From: Paenibacillus curdlanolyticus YK9 | GTDB taxonomy: Bacteria; Bacillota; Bacilli; Paenibacillales; Paenibacillaceae | Direction of reading: 5' to 3' | Length of the DNA: 64,000 nucleotides | Assembly: GCF_000179615.1 (NCBI RefSeq) | Contig: NZ_AEDD01000007.1 | Span: 1-64,000 of the forward strand | Shown: positions 26,403 to 36,082 of the stretch, one piece after another | How the letters are laid out: every line of letters begins with the position of its first letter | Numbering within the stretch: the stretch's first letter is position 1 | The notes under the pieces: generated by a model | The model's database searches: none | Told to the model about the DNA's origin: nothing | Seen by the model: the letters and a program-made list of their open reading frames with translations, nothing else | Translations under genes and position numbers: made by a program

Positions 26403-27224
26403 TTAGGTCGCAGACAAACCTTCCGTAATGAGCTGCGCCGCCATGAGGACCAACGTAATTCGAAGCACCCAGAGCAGCGCCTTGCCCGTCATCCGCGATG
26501 CGATCCACGCTCCTGCCTTGCCTCCTAGCCATGCGCCTGGCGCAAGCACCAGCACAATCCACCAGTTCGTTTCGCCTAGCCATGCATGCACGCCCGTTCC
26601 CAGCGTAGACGATAAAAAGATGACGAACATCGAGGTTGCCGTAGCCACATGCGGCGGGAATCGGAACAGCAGCACCATGACCGGTACGAACAGCGATCCG
26701 CCGCCGATTCCGAATAAGCCCGATATAAGCCCTACAGCAAAGCCAACCAGCAATGCCGGCAATACAGCGTACCCATAATGATGCTGCTCGCCCTTGTCAT
26801 CGGTATATGTACGAACGACAGGCCACTGTCGGCTTATCGGCTTCATATAGTCGCGCGCCACGAGCAATCCGGCCATAAGAAGCATAAAAATGCCAAATGA
26901 TAATTGGAAAGGGCCGTTGCTCATATGCCCTGTCAGCGCGGAACCGATCATTGCCGCAGGCCCGCTCGTCATAAATAACAGCCAGCCGCTGCGCCAGTCT
27001 ACGCGCTTCTTCTTGGAATAAGCCATCGTCGACGCTAGCGCGGTTACGATCAGCACGGCCAATGAAGTTCCAACAGCTGTCGCATGGTCGATCTCAGAAC
27101 CAACCAATTGCGGTCCGAGCAGCGTCAGCGCCGGGACGATAATAATGCCGCCGCCTAGCCCAACGATACTCCCGAATATGGCTGAAATGAGTCCAAGCAA
27201 TGCCAGCAGAACGATCTCTAGCAA
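26403..27224 (-). CDS. TauE/SafE family sulfite/anion exporter
   Basis: 273 residues starting at TTG behind GAAGGGA. About eight hydrophobic segments in two halves, each with the family Gly-rich motif (GSIVGLGGGIIIVPAL; GLISGLFGIGGGSLFVPVM). Proteins of this family export sulfite, sulfoacetate or other organosulfur anions. No sulfur gene is adjacent, so the substrate is open. Confidence 0.92.
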   Translation of the reverse strand: MLEIVLLALLGLISAIFGSIVGLGGGIIIVPALTLLGPQLVGSEIDHATAVGTSLAVLIVTALASTMAYSKKKRVDWRSGWLLFMTSGPAAMIGSALTGHMSNGPFQLSFGIFMLLMAGLLVARDYMKPISRQWPVVRTYTDDKGEQHHYGYAVLPALLVGFAVGLISGLFGIGGGSLFVPVMVLLFRFPPHVATATSMFVIFLSSTLGTGVHAWLGETNWWIVLVLAPGAWLGGKAGAWIASRMTGKALLWVLRITLVLMAAQLITEGLSAT

Positions 27225-27271
27225 TATATTTCCCTTCTTTCGTTCGCATGCCTAGCCAAGCTGTTTACGTG

Positions 27272-27300
27272 CAAAAGCCGCCATAATCCCCGATGGCGGC
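27272..27300 (-). terminator. Terminator of uvsE
   Basis: On the minus strand GCCGCCAT-CGGGGATT-ATGGCGGC is followed by TTTTGC. Confidence 0.8.
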
Positions 27301-27305
27301 CCCTC

Positions 27306-28421
27306 TTACAGCTCGATCGCCGATTCGCTGATCACGCGGAAGCCCTCTCCTCGCGCCTCCAGCTCGCGCAGCTCATCCATCAGCCGCAGCAGCGCGTCGT
27401 CCTTTCGCTTCGCCTCCAGCATACAGTCGACAGCAGCGACAGATCCGGCGATTGACCGCAGAAAGTGGAGCAGCGGGCCCGTTTCCACATAATCAGCGTG
27501 ACTTCGCGGATCTGTCGGGCTCTTGGGACTCGAGGCGTGAATTTTGGGCGGAAGCCATAACGATGAGCCATTAGCAGGCTCCGTACCGAATGCGGCATCC
27601 AGCATGATGCATGCATCATCTGTCCCAGCAGCGTCGCCATCCGTAATGGCATGTCCCTGATTCGCGCCTGCTTCAGCCAATCGCATGTTCTCCTGCTCCC
27701 AAGTGCGTACGATCCGCGGCCACAAGTCGCCGTGCAGTGAGCGATCGCTCTCTCCGCCGTCATTCACCGCATGATGATGAATATCAAGCACCATCGGCAC
27801 GCCAACCGCCTCGGCGATGCCCAGCGTCTCTCGGACGTTAAAGGTCTTGTCATCATTCTCGAGCGAAATCCGGTTTCGGTAACGCGCATCCGTCTCACCG
27901 AACTGTTGAATGAATCTAGCGCCCGACACTTCCTTGTTGCCGTAAGCGCCGCCTACGTGAATATTATTTTTGAACGCTTCGTTCAGCCCCATTGCCTCTA
28001 GCATCCGAACATGATAGTCCACATCCTCGCGAGACTTGGCCAGCACCTCCGGCCGTGGCGTGCTGAACACGCAAAAGTGGTCCGGATGAAACGATACGCG
28101 CATGTTGTTGTCCCGTACGAAAGCCCCGATTTCGGCAAACTTATCCGCGAGCGCAGGAAACGGGTTCCAATCCGCCAACGCATCATGCGTCGCCAGTGGA
28201 ATGAGCTTGGAAGAAAACCGATACACCTGAATGCCGTTGCCGCGGCAATGCTTCAGCATCCGCAGCGTATTGGTCAGGTTTTCCTCTGCTATCCGTTCCA
28301 GCTTCCTCAGGCCCGCTTCCCGATCCTCAAGCTTCGAGAAGCTCGCGAACGTCATCGTTTTGGAGGGCGATGCATTCTCCAACAACATGCTCATCGCTAC
28401 GAATCCGAACCGGACAATCAT
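27306..28421 (-). CDS. uvsE: UV DNA damage endonuclease
   Basis: 371 residues. It is a TIM-barrel endonuclease that nicks DNA 5' to UV photoproducts. Typical sequence: RFGFVAMSMLLENASPSKTMTF, LKHCRGNGIQVYRFSSKLIPL, RVSFHPDHFCVFSTP and the metal His cluster VPMVLDIHHHAV. It is about 50 residues longer than the common form, with an insertion at about residues 230-290 (rich in Ala/Asp/Gly, then Ser/Pro). The start overlaps the upstream gene stop by 4 bases (ATGA). Confidence 0.94.
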   Translation of the reverse strand: MIVRFGFVAMSMLLENASPSKTMTFASFSKLEDREAGLRKLERIAEENLTNTLRMLKHCRGNGIQVYRFSSKLIPLATHDALADWNPFPALADKFAEIGAFVRDNNMRVSFHPDHFCVFSTPRPEVLAKSREDVDYHVRMLEAMGLNEAFKNNIHVGGAYGNKEVSGARFIQQFGETDARYRNRISLENDDKTFNVRETLGIAEAVGVPMVLDIHHHAVNDGGESDRSLHGDLWPRIVRTWEQENMRLAEAGANQGHAITDGDAAGTDDACIMLDAAFGTEPANGSSLWLPPKIHASSPKSPTDPRSHADYVETGPLLHFLRSIAGSVAAVDCMLEAKRKDDALLRLMDELRELEARGEGFRVISESAIEL

Positions 28422-28738
28422 GCGCTATGCTCTCCGAAAAACATTTCATGCGCAAGCGCCGTCTGCACGTTCGCTTCTTCCTCCGTCAACTTCCGAACGA
28501 GCACCATTTCAACCTCAGTCACTTCATCGCCTTGGAAATTGATTTCCGCAATCGATGCAACGATGCGCACAATCGCAATCGCTTGATTGGTCGGCGAGTA
28601 GGCAATGACCTTCTGGCCTGTCGGGAATACGCGGAATCCGCTTTTCACCATTTTGCCGCGGCCGTACTCCAGCAGCTCATACAGCTCCTGCTCGGACTTG
28701 AATTTGCATACGGAATTGAATTCGGTTTGAAAGCCCAT
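28418..28738 (-). CDS. Small conserved protein, DUF2584-like (tentative)
   Basis: 106 residues from the ATG behind GAGGAGG; a longer frame to 28798 would run through the promoter or terminator region of ddl. The sequence has no signal peptide or membrane segment. It begins MGFQTEFNSVCKF and has a GYR-like VFPTGQKV stretch, which reminds me of the short DUF2584 proteins of Bacillus, but I cannot verify the match. It lies between ddl and uvsE and is coupled to uvsE by a 4-base overlap. No function is proposed. Confidence 0.75.
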   Translation of the reverse strand: MGFQTEFNSVCKFKSEQELYELLEYGRGKMVKSGFRVFPTGQKVIAYSPTNQAIAIVRIVASIAEINFQGDEVTEVEMVLVRKLTEEEANVQTALAHEMFFGEHSA

Positions 28739-28807
28739 TGAACCTTGCCTCCTCTGGCGAATATATTGTATAGGCTTGTCCTTTGTATAAAAGGGCAAGC
28801 GGTCCCA

Positions 28808-29941
28808 TTAAAGAGGGGAACCGCCGCCGTAATCAATGCGTTGCTTGTCGGCATGCCGCTGCAGCGCCAGCTCGATTAGCGTATCCAGAAGCTCGCGATA
28901 CGGGAGCCCCGTTTCTTGCCACATGAGCGGGTACATGCTGAATGGCGTAAAGCCCGGCATCGTATTCACTTCGTTAATGAACAGCTCGCCATCGGATTTG
29001 CGCATGAAGAAGTCGACGCGAGACAGCCCGGAGCCGTCAATCGCTTGGTATGCGCGAATTGCCATCTCGCGAACAGCCTCTGATGTAAGCGCCGGGATGT
29101 TCGCTGGGATTTCCATGACGGAGGTCCCATCAATATACTTTGCTTTATAATCGTAAAAATCATTCGATGGCCGAATCTCACCAGGCACAGATGCCTTCGG
29201 CTCATCATTGCCCAGCACGCTCACCTCGATCTCGCGCGCATCGACGAACTCCTCGACGATGACTTTGCGGTCGTAACGGAATGCGTAATTGATCGCTTCG
29301 ATCAGCTCCTCGCGATTTTTCGCTTTGGAGATCCCGACGCTGGAGCCAAGGTTGGCCGGTTTAATGAAGCACGGGTATCCGAGCGACACTTCGATCTCTG
29401 TCACATAGTAATCCGTTTCTTTGTCCCACTGCGTCCGGTTGAAATAACGGAACATGCACTGCGGCAGCCCTTCGTGCGCGAATACCTTCTTCATCATCAC
29501 CTTATCCATGCCGACAGCCGAAGCAAGCACGCCTGCACCTACATAAGGAATGTTCGCCATCTCAAGCAGACCTTGAATCGTGCCGTCCTCGCCGAATGTG
29601 CCATGCAGCAATGGGAAAATGACATCAACTGCGCCATTCCCCCCATGGCTTGCCGATCCAGCTTGCAGCCCTTGGAAGACAGGAGCGAGCGCCCCGCCCG
29701 AGCCGATCGCAGCCGCGTCCGCTTGCTCAGCGCCGCCCAGACGAAGCGCAGCCACGTCCGCTGGAGGCGCGAGCAGCACATCCGCCGTGCGCCATTGGCC
29801 GTCCGTCGTAATATAGAAAGGCTTCACTTCATACCGGCTAAAGTCAAATTCGCCCATGACCGCAAGCGCTGTGCGCAGCGAAACCTCGTGTTCCCCTGAT
29901 TTTCCCCCGTAAATAAGACCTACGCGAACCTTCTCGCCCAT
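28808..29941 (-). CDS. ddl: D-alanine--D-alanine ligase
   Basis: 377 residues. It has the ATP-grasp ligase signatures: VGLIYGGKSGEHEVSLRTA, LHGTFGEDGTIQGLLE, KPANLGSSVGISKAKN and NEVNTMPGFTPFSMYP. It makes D-Ala-D-Ala for the peptidoglycan stem peptide in the cytosol. The usual companion murF is not adjacent. The Met-Tyr-Pro loop is as in plain D-Ala ligases; nothing indicates a D-Ala-D-lactate enzyme. A hairpin (GCGGTTCCC/GGGACCGC) overlaps the 3' end and may act as a weak terminator. Confidence 0.95.
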   Translation of the reverse strand: MGEKVRVGLIYGGKSGEHEVSLRTALAVMGEFDFSRYEVKPFYITTDGQWRTADVLLAPPADVAALRLGGAEQADAAAIGSGGALAPVFQGLQAGSASHGGNGAVDVIFPLLHGTFGEDGTIQGLLEMANIPYVGAGVLASAVGMDKVMMKKVFAHEGLPQCMFRYFNRTQWDKETDYYVTEIEVSLGYPCFIKPANLGSSVGISKAKNREELIEAINYAFRYDRKVIVEEFVDAREIEVSVLGNDEPKASVPGEIRPSNDFYDYKAKYIDGTSVMEIPANIPALTSEAVREMAIRAYQAIDGSGLSRVDFFMRKSDGELFINEVNTMPGFTPFSMYPLMWQETGLPYRELLDTLIELALQRHADKQRIDYGGGSPL

Positions 29942-29986
29942 TTTGATTAATCCTCCGAACGTTTATAATTGGTGGCTATGAACATG

Positions 29987-31120
29987 TCAAAATTGATCGG
30001 CTATATGATACAAACGATATCTCGTTCGTTCCGTCCAGGCGTAGGAGTCTTTATAATCCCAATAGCGGTGACGGCTCGCTACCGTATTCGCATTCACGAG
30101 CGGCATGCCGTCCGCATCGAACGCCGTAACCACTGTACTATGCTGAAAGCGGTAATCGCCGTTCCAGTCATACAAAATAACATCGCCCAGCTGCAGCTGA
30201 TCCGCCGATTCAACAACCGTGGCTCGCATGCCGCTGTTGCGGCCCGATGCCAAATTGGACTGCAGCGCGTTGGCAACCGCCCAGCTGTAGCTCCACATTT
30301 CGCGCCCGCCGGACCGACCTTGATACCACCAGCCGCTTTCCCTTTTACCAGTATAGTTCATTGGGGCATGGCCTGCAAAGATGCACTGGGACACGTAATT
30401 CGTGCAATTTACCTCGAAATTCTCATAAGCCGGATTCGGTTCATTCCACCATCGGTCCGCGTACGCTGCCACAAGGTCCCTTCGATATATTTGTTTGGCG
30501 CGATGTTTGATTTCGGGCAAAATATCATAATTTAAGAACGGCGCTGAAGGCGGACGAGCTTTCCGCTGGGATCCATCGGATAGATCGCTGCCTTCCTCTG
30601 ACAGCAGGCTGAGCTCGCTGGTGCCAAAACGCGGCCTCCGCTCGGATACGACCGGCTCAATCCGAGTGATTGCCCAGCTCCCGCCTTCCCGGGCGAGCCA
30701 AATTCGCTCATGCTCGAATCGTTCCTCCGTATAGGAACGGCTCTTCTGCTCCATAATGCGTTTTATGCGCAGCTTCAATAATACCGTCGTCTCGGAAACG
30801 GATTCGTTCACTCGCACGATCTCGGCCTTCGTCTCGCTTCGCGACGACAGGACGCCTCGAAGCAGCTCCCGCTCGCGAAGCCGCTCTAATCGGGAATCGA
30901 GGCGCAGCAGATGGTCCCGATCGGCAACCAGCCCCTCGAACACCGAGGAATGCTGATCGACCTCTGCTTGATTAAAGCAATGAATGTACGCATGGACGCC
31001 GGTTTTCCAGCCTTCGGCGACAGGCTGCTGCGGTTGAAGCTGCAGCGATTGACGCTGCTGCGGTACCCGCGGCGCGATGCCGCCGCGTTTTCCAGCCCCA
31101 CGATTCGCCGAACGCGGCAT
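29987..31120 (-). CDS. Amidase-domain protein (Amidase_6 type, NlpC/P60-like fold)
   Basis: 377 residues from the ATG behind TAGGAG; the 9-base longer TTG form is unlikely. The N-terminal ~210 residues are charged and helical without a clear signal peptide. The C-terminal ~165 residues match the putative amidase domain: RDLVAAYADRWWNEPNPAYENF, Cys in NCTNYVSQCIFAG, GDVILYDWNGD and His in QHSTVVTAFD. The Cys-His pair suggests a cysteine hydrolase acting on peptide or cell-wall bonds. The absence of an obvious signal peptide is notable for a wall hydrolase. Confidence 0.87.
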   Translation of the reverse strand: MPRSANRGAGKRGGIAPRVPQQRQSLQLQPQQPVAEGWKTGVHAYIHCFNQAEVDQHSSVFEGLVADRDHLLRLDSRLERLRERELLRGVLSSRSETKAEIVRVNESVSETTVLLKLRIKRIMEQKSRSYTEERFEHERIWLAREGGSWAITRIEPVVSERRPRFGTSELSLLSEEGSDLSDGSQRKARPPSAPFLNYDILPEIKHRAKQIYRRDLVAAYADRWWNEPNPAYENFEVNCTNYVSQCIFAGHAPMNYTGKRESGWWYQGRSGGREMWSYSWAVANALQSNLASGRNSGMRATVVESADQLQLGDVILYDWNGDYRFQHSTVVTAFDADGMPLVNANTVASRHRYWDYKDSYAWTERTRYRLYHIADQF

Positions 31121-31273
31121 AACGATCAACTCCTACCGTTTGCTCCATCCGAGGATGGGCTTCGAGTGAGCGACAAAACGATCGGCAGTCCGATCGCCAG
31201 AACGATACGCTTCATCATATGAGCGAATGCGCGCATTCATGTAAATTGCAAGTCGAAATGATCGTTTACGGGC

Positions 31274-31303
31274 TTTACGTGAACCCTATAAAAACGATAT
31301 AAT
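31274..31303 (+). promoter_or_regulatory. Aconitase promoter
   Basis: TTTACG (31274-31279) and TATAAT (31298-31303) are separated by 18 bases, about 100 bases ahead of the acnA start. Confidence 0.65.
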
Positions 31304-31329
31304 GAACACATAAGCCTTTTTTGAAATCG

Positions 31330-31348
31330 TGTTTCATAGAGTGAAACA
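31330..31348. promoter_or_regulatory. Operator-like palindrome in the acnA leader
   Basis: TGTTTCA-TAGAG-TGAAACA is a perfect inverted repeat placed 27 bases downstream of the -10, where a bound repressor would block transcription. The GTTTC-N7-GAAAC core is the same as a site upstream of the iclR gene at 38214. Confidence 0.55.
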
Positions 31349-31400
31349 TGAGCATTTATTGCATTGTTTTCTTGAACCCATTAAGGAGGCGTTTTTGTTT

Positions 31401-34112
31401 ATGGCAAAGCAAGACCAATACGGCGTCCGCTCGACGCTGGAATCCGGCGGCAAATCGTACGCTTACTACAACCTGCCAGCCCTTGAGAAACAAGGACTCG
31501 GCAACATTTCCAAACTTCCTTTCTCCATCAAAGTGCTGCTCGAGGCGGCGGTTCGCCAATTCGACGGACGCGGCATCACGGCTGATCACGTTAAACAGCT
31601 CGCAACTTGGGCTGACGGACGTTCGGAGAAAGAAATTCCGTTCATCCCTGCTCGTATCGTGCTGCAAGACTTCACTGGCGTTCCGGTTGTCGTTGACTTG
31701 GCAGCAATGCGCGACACGGTGAAAAAAGCAGGCGGCGATCCAAAACGGATCAACCCGCTCGTGCCCGTTGACCTCGTAATTGACCACTCGGTCATGGTCG
31801 ACGCTTTCGGTACGCCGGACGCTCTCGAAACGAACATGAAAATCGAGTTCGAGCGTAATGCTGAACGTTACAAATTCCTTCGCTGGGCACAAACGGCGTT
31901 CGATAACTTCCGCGCGGTTCCACCAGCAACGGGTATCGTTCACCAAGTTAACCTTGAATATCTCGCATCCGTAGCAGCAACGAAAACGGTAGACGGCGAA
32001 ACGGTCGTATATCCGGACTCGCTCGTAGGCACGGACTCCCATACAACGATGATCAACGGTCTTGGCGTAGTCGGCTGGGGCGTTGGCGGCATCGAGGCGG
32101 AAGCCGGCATGCTCGGACAACCGCTGTACTTCGTCATGCCAGAAGTTATCGGCTTCAAGCTGACGGGCAGCCTGCCAGAAGGCTCGACGGCAACTGACCT
32201 CGCGCTGACAGTAACGCAAATGCTTCGTAAAAAAGGCGTAGTCGGCAAATTCGTCGAGTTCTACGGTCCTGGCCTTTCCAACATCAGCCTTGCTGACCGT
32301 GCAACGGTTGCCAACATGGCTCCTGAGTACGGCGCAACAATCGGCTTCTTCCCTGTCGACGACGAGGCGCTCGCGTTCCTCCGTTCGACTGGCCGCGAAG
32401 AAGAGCAAATCGCTCTCGTTGAAGCTTACTACAAAGAACAAGGCATGTTCCGTACGGACGATCTGGCTGATCCAGTATTCTCCGACGTGATCGAGCTCGA
32501 CATGTCGACGGTTGTTCCATCGCTCGCAGGTCCTAAGCGTCCGCAAGACCGCGTAGAGCTGACAGCGATGAAAGAAGCGTTCAACAGCATCATCCGCACG
32601 CCGATCGACAAAGGCGGCTACGGCCTGTCCGAAGAGAAGATCGAGCAAAAAGTAGACGTGAAGCACCCAAGCGGCGACGCTAGCGTAATGGGCACTGGCG
32701 CTGTCGTTATCGCAGCAATCACGTCTTGCACGAATACGTCCAACCCGAGCGTAATGGTCGGCGCAGGTATCGTGGCGAAGAAAGCAGTCGCTCGCGGCCT
32801 GACGAAGCCAGGTTACGTCAAATCGTCCCTGACGCCAGGTTCCCTCGTCGTTACGGAATATCTCAAAAACGCTGGCCTGATCGAGCCGCTCGAAGCAATC
32901 GGCTTCCACGTTGCAGGTTATGGCTGCGCTACTTGTATCGGTAACTCCGGTCCGCTTCCAGACGAAGTTGGTCAAGCAATCGCTGACAACGACATGACGG
33001 TAGCAGCTGTACTGTCCGGTAACCGTAACTTCGAAGGCCGCGTCCATGCGCAAGTAAAAGCCAACTACCTGGCTTCGCCGCCGCTGGTTGTTGCATACGC
33101 GCTGGCTGGTACGGTTAACATCGACCTGGCTAACGATCCAATCGGTTACGACAATGACAACCAACCGGTTTACCTGAAAGACATCTGGCCTACGAAAGCG
33201 GAAATCCAAGAAGCAATCAGCACGGCGATGAGCCCGCAAATTTTCCGCGACAAATATGCCAACGTCTTCACGCAAAACGAGCGTTGGAACGCAATCGACG
33301 TGCCGCAAGGCGAAAGCTACGAGTGGGATGACGCTTCGACGTACATCGCGAACCCGCCGTTCTTCTCCAACCTTGGCGCTGAAGTTGGCGACATCGCTGA
33401 CATCAATGGCTCGAACGTGCTTGCCCTGCTCGGCGACTCCGTAACGACGGACCATATCTCGCCAGCCGGCAACATCAAAGCCGACAGCCCGGCAGGCAAA
33501 TACCTGATCGAGCATGGCGTAAAACGCGAAGACTTCAACTCGTACGGCTCGCGCCGCGGCCATCACGAAGTGATGATGCGCGGTACGTTCGCTAACATCC
33601 GCATCCGGAACCAAGTGGCTCCAGGCACGGAAGGCGGCGTAACGAAATACCTGCCTACAGACGAAGTCATGTCGATCTACGACGCTTCGATGAAATACCA
33701 AGCTGAAGGCAAAAACCTCGTCGTAATCGCAGGCAAAGAGTACGGTACAGGCAGCTCGCGCGACTGGGCAGCTAAAGGTACGTTCCTGCTCGGCGTTAAA
33801 GCGGTTATCGCTGAAAGCTTCGAGCGTATTCACCGCTCCAACCTCGTTGGCATGGGCGTTCTCCCGCTCCAATTCCAACCAGGTCAAAGCTGGTCGTCGC
33901 TCGGCATTACGGGACGCGAAACGTTCGACATCGTCGGCCTCAGCAATAACGTGCAACCGGGACAACTGGTTACGGTTAACGCGAAGCGCGAAGACGGCTC
34001 GACGTTCGAGTTCCAAGCCATCGTCCGCCTCGACTCCCTCGTGGACGTCGACTACTACCGCAACAGCGGTATCCTGCAGACGGTACTTCGTCAAATGATC
34101 GCAAGCATGTAA
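31401..34112 (+). CDS. acnA: Aconitate hydratase
   Basis: 903 residues from the ATG behind GGAGG; the open frame begins 72 bases earlier inside the leader. It is the monomeric AcnA/IRP-type enzyme of the TCA cycle, isomerising citrate to isocitrate through a 4Fe-4S cluster. Cluster cysteines are in [11 protein letters not shown] and [42 protein letters not shown] is the C-terminal substrate motif. Codon use is strongly biased, as for a highly expressed gene, which also leaves the opposite strand open for 927 codons. It stands alone between promoter and terminator. Confidence 0.97.
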   Translation: MAKQDQYGVRSTLESGGKSYAYYNLPALEKQGLGNISKLPFSIKVLLEAAVRQFDGRGITADHVKQLATWADGRSEKEIPFIPARIVLQDFTGVPVVVDLAAMRDTVKKAGGDPKRINPLVPVDLVIDHSVMVDAFGTPDALETNMKIEFERNAERYKFLRWAQTAFDNFRAVPPATGIVHQVNLEYLASVAATKTVDGETVVYPDSLVGTDSHTTMINGLGVVGWGVGGIEAEAGMLGQPLYFVMPEVIGFKLTGSLPEGSTATDLALTVTQMLRKKGVVGKFVEFYGPGLSNISLADRATVANMAPEYGATIGFFPVDDEALAFLRSTGREEEQIALVEAYYKEQGMFRTDDLADPVFSDVIELDMSTVVPSLAGPKRPQDRVELTAMKEAFNSIIRTPIDKGGYGLSEEKIEQKVDVKHPSGDASVMGTGAVVIAAITSCTNTSNPSVMVGAGIVAKKAVARGLTKPGYVKSSLTPGSLVVTEYLKNAGLIEPLEAIGFHVAGYGCATCIGNSGPLPDEVGQAIADNDMTVAAVLSGNRNFEGRVHAQVKANYLASPPLVVAYALAGTVNIDLANDPIGYDNDNQPVYLKDIWPTKAEIQEAISTAMSPQIFRDKYANVFTQNERWNAIDVPQGESYEWDDASTYIANPPFFSNLGAEVGDIADINGSNVLALLGDSVTTDHISPAGNIKADSPAGKYLIEHGVKREDFNSYGSRRGHHEVMMRGTFANIRIRNQVAPGTEGGVTKYLPTDEVMSIYDASMKYQAEGKNLVVIAGKEYGTGSSRDWAAKGTFLLGVKAVIAESFERIHRSNLVGMGVLPLQFQPGQSWSSLGITGRETFDIVGLSNNVQPGQLVTVNAKREDGSTFEFQAIVRLDSLVDVDYYRNSGILQTVLRQMIASM

Positions 34113-34131
34113 TGCTGTGATGAAGTCAAAC

Positions 34132-34168
34132 AGCCCCATCGACCGTTAGGTTGATGGGGCTATTTTTT
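34132..34168 (+). terminator. Terminator of acnA
   Basis: AGCCCCATC-GACCGTTAGGTT-GATGGGGCT followed by ATTTTTT. Confidence 0.9.
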
Positions 34169-34213
34169 ATTTTCGACGATCTAACGTATTGACACTCTGA
34201 AAGCGCCATCCGA

Positions 34214-34561
34214 TCAATCCTTCAACTCAATGCGATTGCCCTCTGGATCAATAATGACCCCAACCGTCCCCCAATGAAACCGCCTTACATCCACTGGAAC
34301 CCCTCTTGAAACCAGTTGCGCTGCTGTCGAGTCAACGTCATGAACATTAAACCGGATAACTACCGCATTTTGTGATCTCGTTTTCTCATTTGCTGAAGCA
34401 ATACCGCCATTTTCGATCATCAGATAGCTGCCGCCGAACTCCAATATCGCTAGCTCGTCTCCTCGCTGTCGGACAGGTAGGCCCAGTTTCTCCTCGTAGA
34501 ACTTCAATACCAATTCATAGTCCTCGCAAAATAAGATGATGCCTGTTTCCTTAATCTCCAC
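34214..34561 (-). CDS. VOC family (glyoxalase/dioxygenase-like) protein
   Basis: 115 residues, a single beta-alpha-beta-beta-beta pair typical of small VOC proteins. GIILFCEDYELVLKFYEEKLGLPVRQRG is the usual start, and GTVGVIIDPEGNRIEL is the C-terminal metal or substrate strand. No neighbour suggests a substrate. A+T content is a little higher than in flanking genes. Confidence 0.88.
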   Translation of the reverse strand: MEIKETGIILFCEDYELVLKFYEEKLGLPVRQRGDELAILEFGGSYLMIENGGIASANEKTRSQNAVVIRFNVHDVDSTAAQLVSRGVPVDVRRFHWGTVGVIIDPEGNRIELKD

Positions 34562-34684
34562 TTTAAATCCCCCACTTGTTTGTGAAGTAATACTTGTGAA
34601 GACATTATATCCAGATATTACTAACGAGTCCTCAGCACAAGGCAGTAGCTCACTCCCGCCACCTATACTTCTTTAGTCGTATGC

Positions 34685-34874
34685 GCTAACGGACCCCAGA
34701 GCCGTTATTCGGTCTGGATATGGCCTTTTGCGATTGTAACGGACTCAGAAGTCCTTATTTGCCGATAAACGCCTTCCAAACCCAACAAAAACATGAAATA
34801 GCGTCACTGAGGTCCGTTACACGCCAAACGATGAGGTTTTACGCCGTATAACGGCATTACGGTCCGTTAGAGCT
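34685..34874 (+). repeat. MITE-like repeat, copy A (~190 bp)
   Basis: It starts CTAACGGACC and ends GGTCCGTTAG, a perfect 10-bp terminal inverted repeat. A nested second pair (TAACGGACTCAG / CTGAGGTCCGTTA) lies inside. Most of the sequence recurs at 37132-37319 in the same orientation. No open frame. No clear target-site duplication. Confidence 0.85.
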
Positions 34875-35090
34875 AAGTAGCGGATGAACGCTACAGTGTG
34901 CTAGACGGGGCGTGGGCTGGTCAGTGCTAGGGCCTTACGGAATGCGAAGCGTCTCCTGCTCGACCTCAAGACCCACTGCTCCAATTTCAAGTGAGCCTGC
35001 GCTAGTCTTCGCGCCCTCATTGCGGGACGCAAAGCGTTTGCGGCGTTGTCACCATCGTCACCAGCTTGCGAACCATTTGCTCGCCATGCG
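34875..35090. other. Intergenic stretch downstream of the lysR gene
   Basis: No gene is supported. A 37-codon minus-strand open frame ends at 34935 and is too short to call. Confidence 0.4.
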
Positions 35091-35972
35091 CTATTCCGGC
35101 TCATGCTCCTTCAAAAGCTCAATAAATTGCCTCAGTGCGTGCGATTTCCACTTTTTCGGGTGCATGGCCAGCAGCAGCTCCAAACAAAGTTCCGGCTGAT
35201 GCAGCGGCAGCTCTGCCAGTTCGCCTCGCCTAATTTCCTCTTGAACCGCCATATAAGGCAATATCGCAATGCCTGAACCGGCTTTGACGCATCGTTTGAT
35301 CGCTTCCGGATTGCCCAGCTCAAGCCCGATATGATAGGAAATCCCCTGCGATCGCAATAGCTTTTCGAGCATAATCCGATAGTTGCAGCTCTCCTCCGTC
35401 ATCATCCATTCCGCTCCATCCAAATCGGCAAGCTTCATGTTCCGCACCGCCAACAATGCGTGGTCGGGACGCGCGACGATAACAAGCGGCTCCTGACGAA
35501 TCGTGATCCACGCCAACGACGTATCCGCCGGCTTAATATCCAGCAGCAAGCCCATATCGATCTCGCCTTCACGCACCTTGTTTAGAATCGTCGGTTCATG
35601 GTCTGGTTGCAGCCGAATGGATAACTCGGGCTGAGCCTCTCGAATACGCTGGATGAAGGGCGGGAGATAGTACGAGGCCAAGGAGTCAATCGTTCCGATC
35701 GCAAGCGTCCCCCCGCCCTGCTTAGCCAATTTCTCTTGCGATTCCTGATACAAATCGAGCATCTGAACCGCAATTCTCAGCAGCTCCTCTCCGGCTGACG
35801 TCAGGCGCAGCCCTTTCCCATATCGTTCAAACAGCTGAACGTCATACGCCTTCTCCAGCTTCTGAATCTGTGTCGTCACGCTAGACTGCGCATAGCCGAG
35901 CGCCTCCGCTGCTCGCGTAATGCTTTGACGGACGGCGACTTCGCGAAAGGTTTGGAAATAGGTAAGGTCCAT
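35091..35972 (-). CDS. LysR family transcriptional regulator
   Basis: 293 residues. The N-terminal winged helix is clear (YFQTFREVAVRQSITRAAEALGYAQSSVTTQIQKLE), followed by the periplasmic-binding-like effector domain (GTLAIGTIDSLASYYLPPFI; GIAILPYMAVQEEI). The ATG follows GAGGTGAT. It is divergent from the dapA-like gene, with an inverted repeat between them, so it probably regulates that gene in response to a small metabolite. Confidence 0.94.
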   Translation of the reverse strand: MDLTYFQTFREVAVRQSITRAAEALGYAQSSVTTQIQKLEKAYDVQLFERYGKGLRLTSAGEELLRIAVQMLDLYQESQEKLAKQGGGTLAIGTIDSLASYYLPPFIQRIREAQPELSIRLQPDHEPTILNKVREGEIDMGLLLDIKPADTSLAWITIRQEPLVIVARPDHALLAVRNMKLADLDGAEWMMTEESCNYRIMLEKLLRSQGISYHIGLELGNPEAIKRCVKAGSGIAILPYMAVQEEIRRGELAELPLHQPELCLELLLAMHPKKWKSHALRQFIELLKEHEPE

Positions 35973-35996
35973 CCTATCACCTCATCAAAATTATTG

Positions 35997-36014
35997 ATAT
36001 TCATCATCGAATAT
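35997..36014. promoter_or_regulatory. Candidate LysR operator
   Basis: ATATTC-ATCATC-GAATAT is a perfect inverted repeat midway in the 110-bp divergent region between lysR and the dapA-like gene, as expected for a LysR regulatory site. Confidence 0.55.
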
Positions 36015-36082
36015 TATAGATAACACCGATGCATTATTCCATGCTAAAGTAAAGCCATTCCAAATTGCCAGGAGGCGTTACG

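Noticed and set aside
31356-34139. 927-codon open frame on the strand opposite acnA
   Set aside because: It mirrors the whole aconitase gene, has no ribosome site and its product has no recognisable domain; it results from the strong codon bias of acnA.
34935-35048. Short minus-strand frame ending in a plausible protein C-terminus
   Set aside because: Only 37 codons, bounded by a stop, no start or ribosome site; too little to call a pseudogene.
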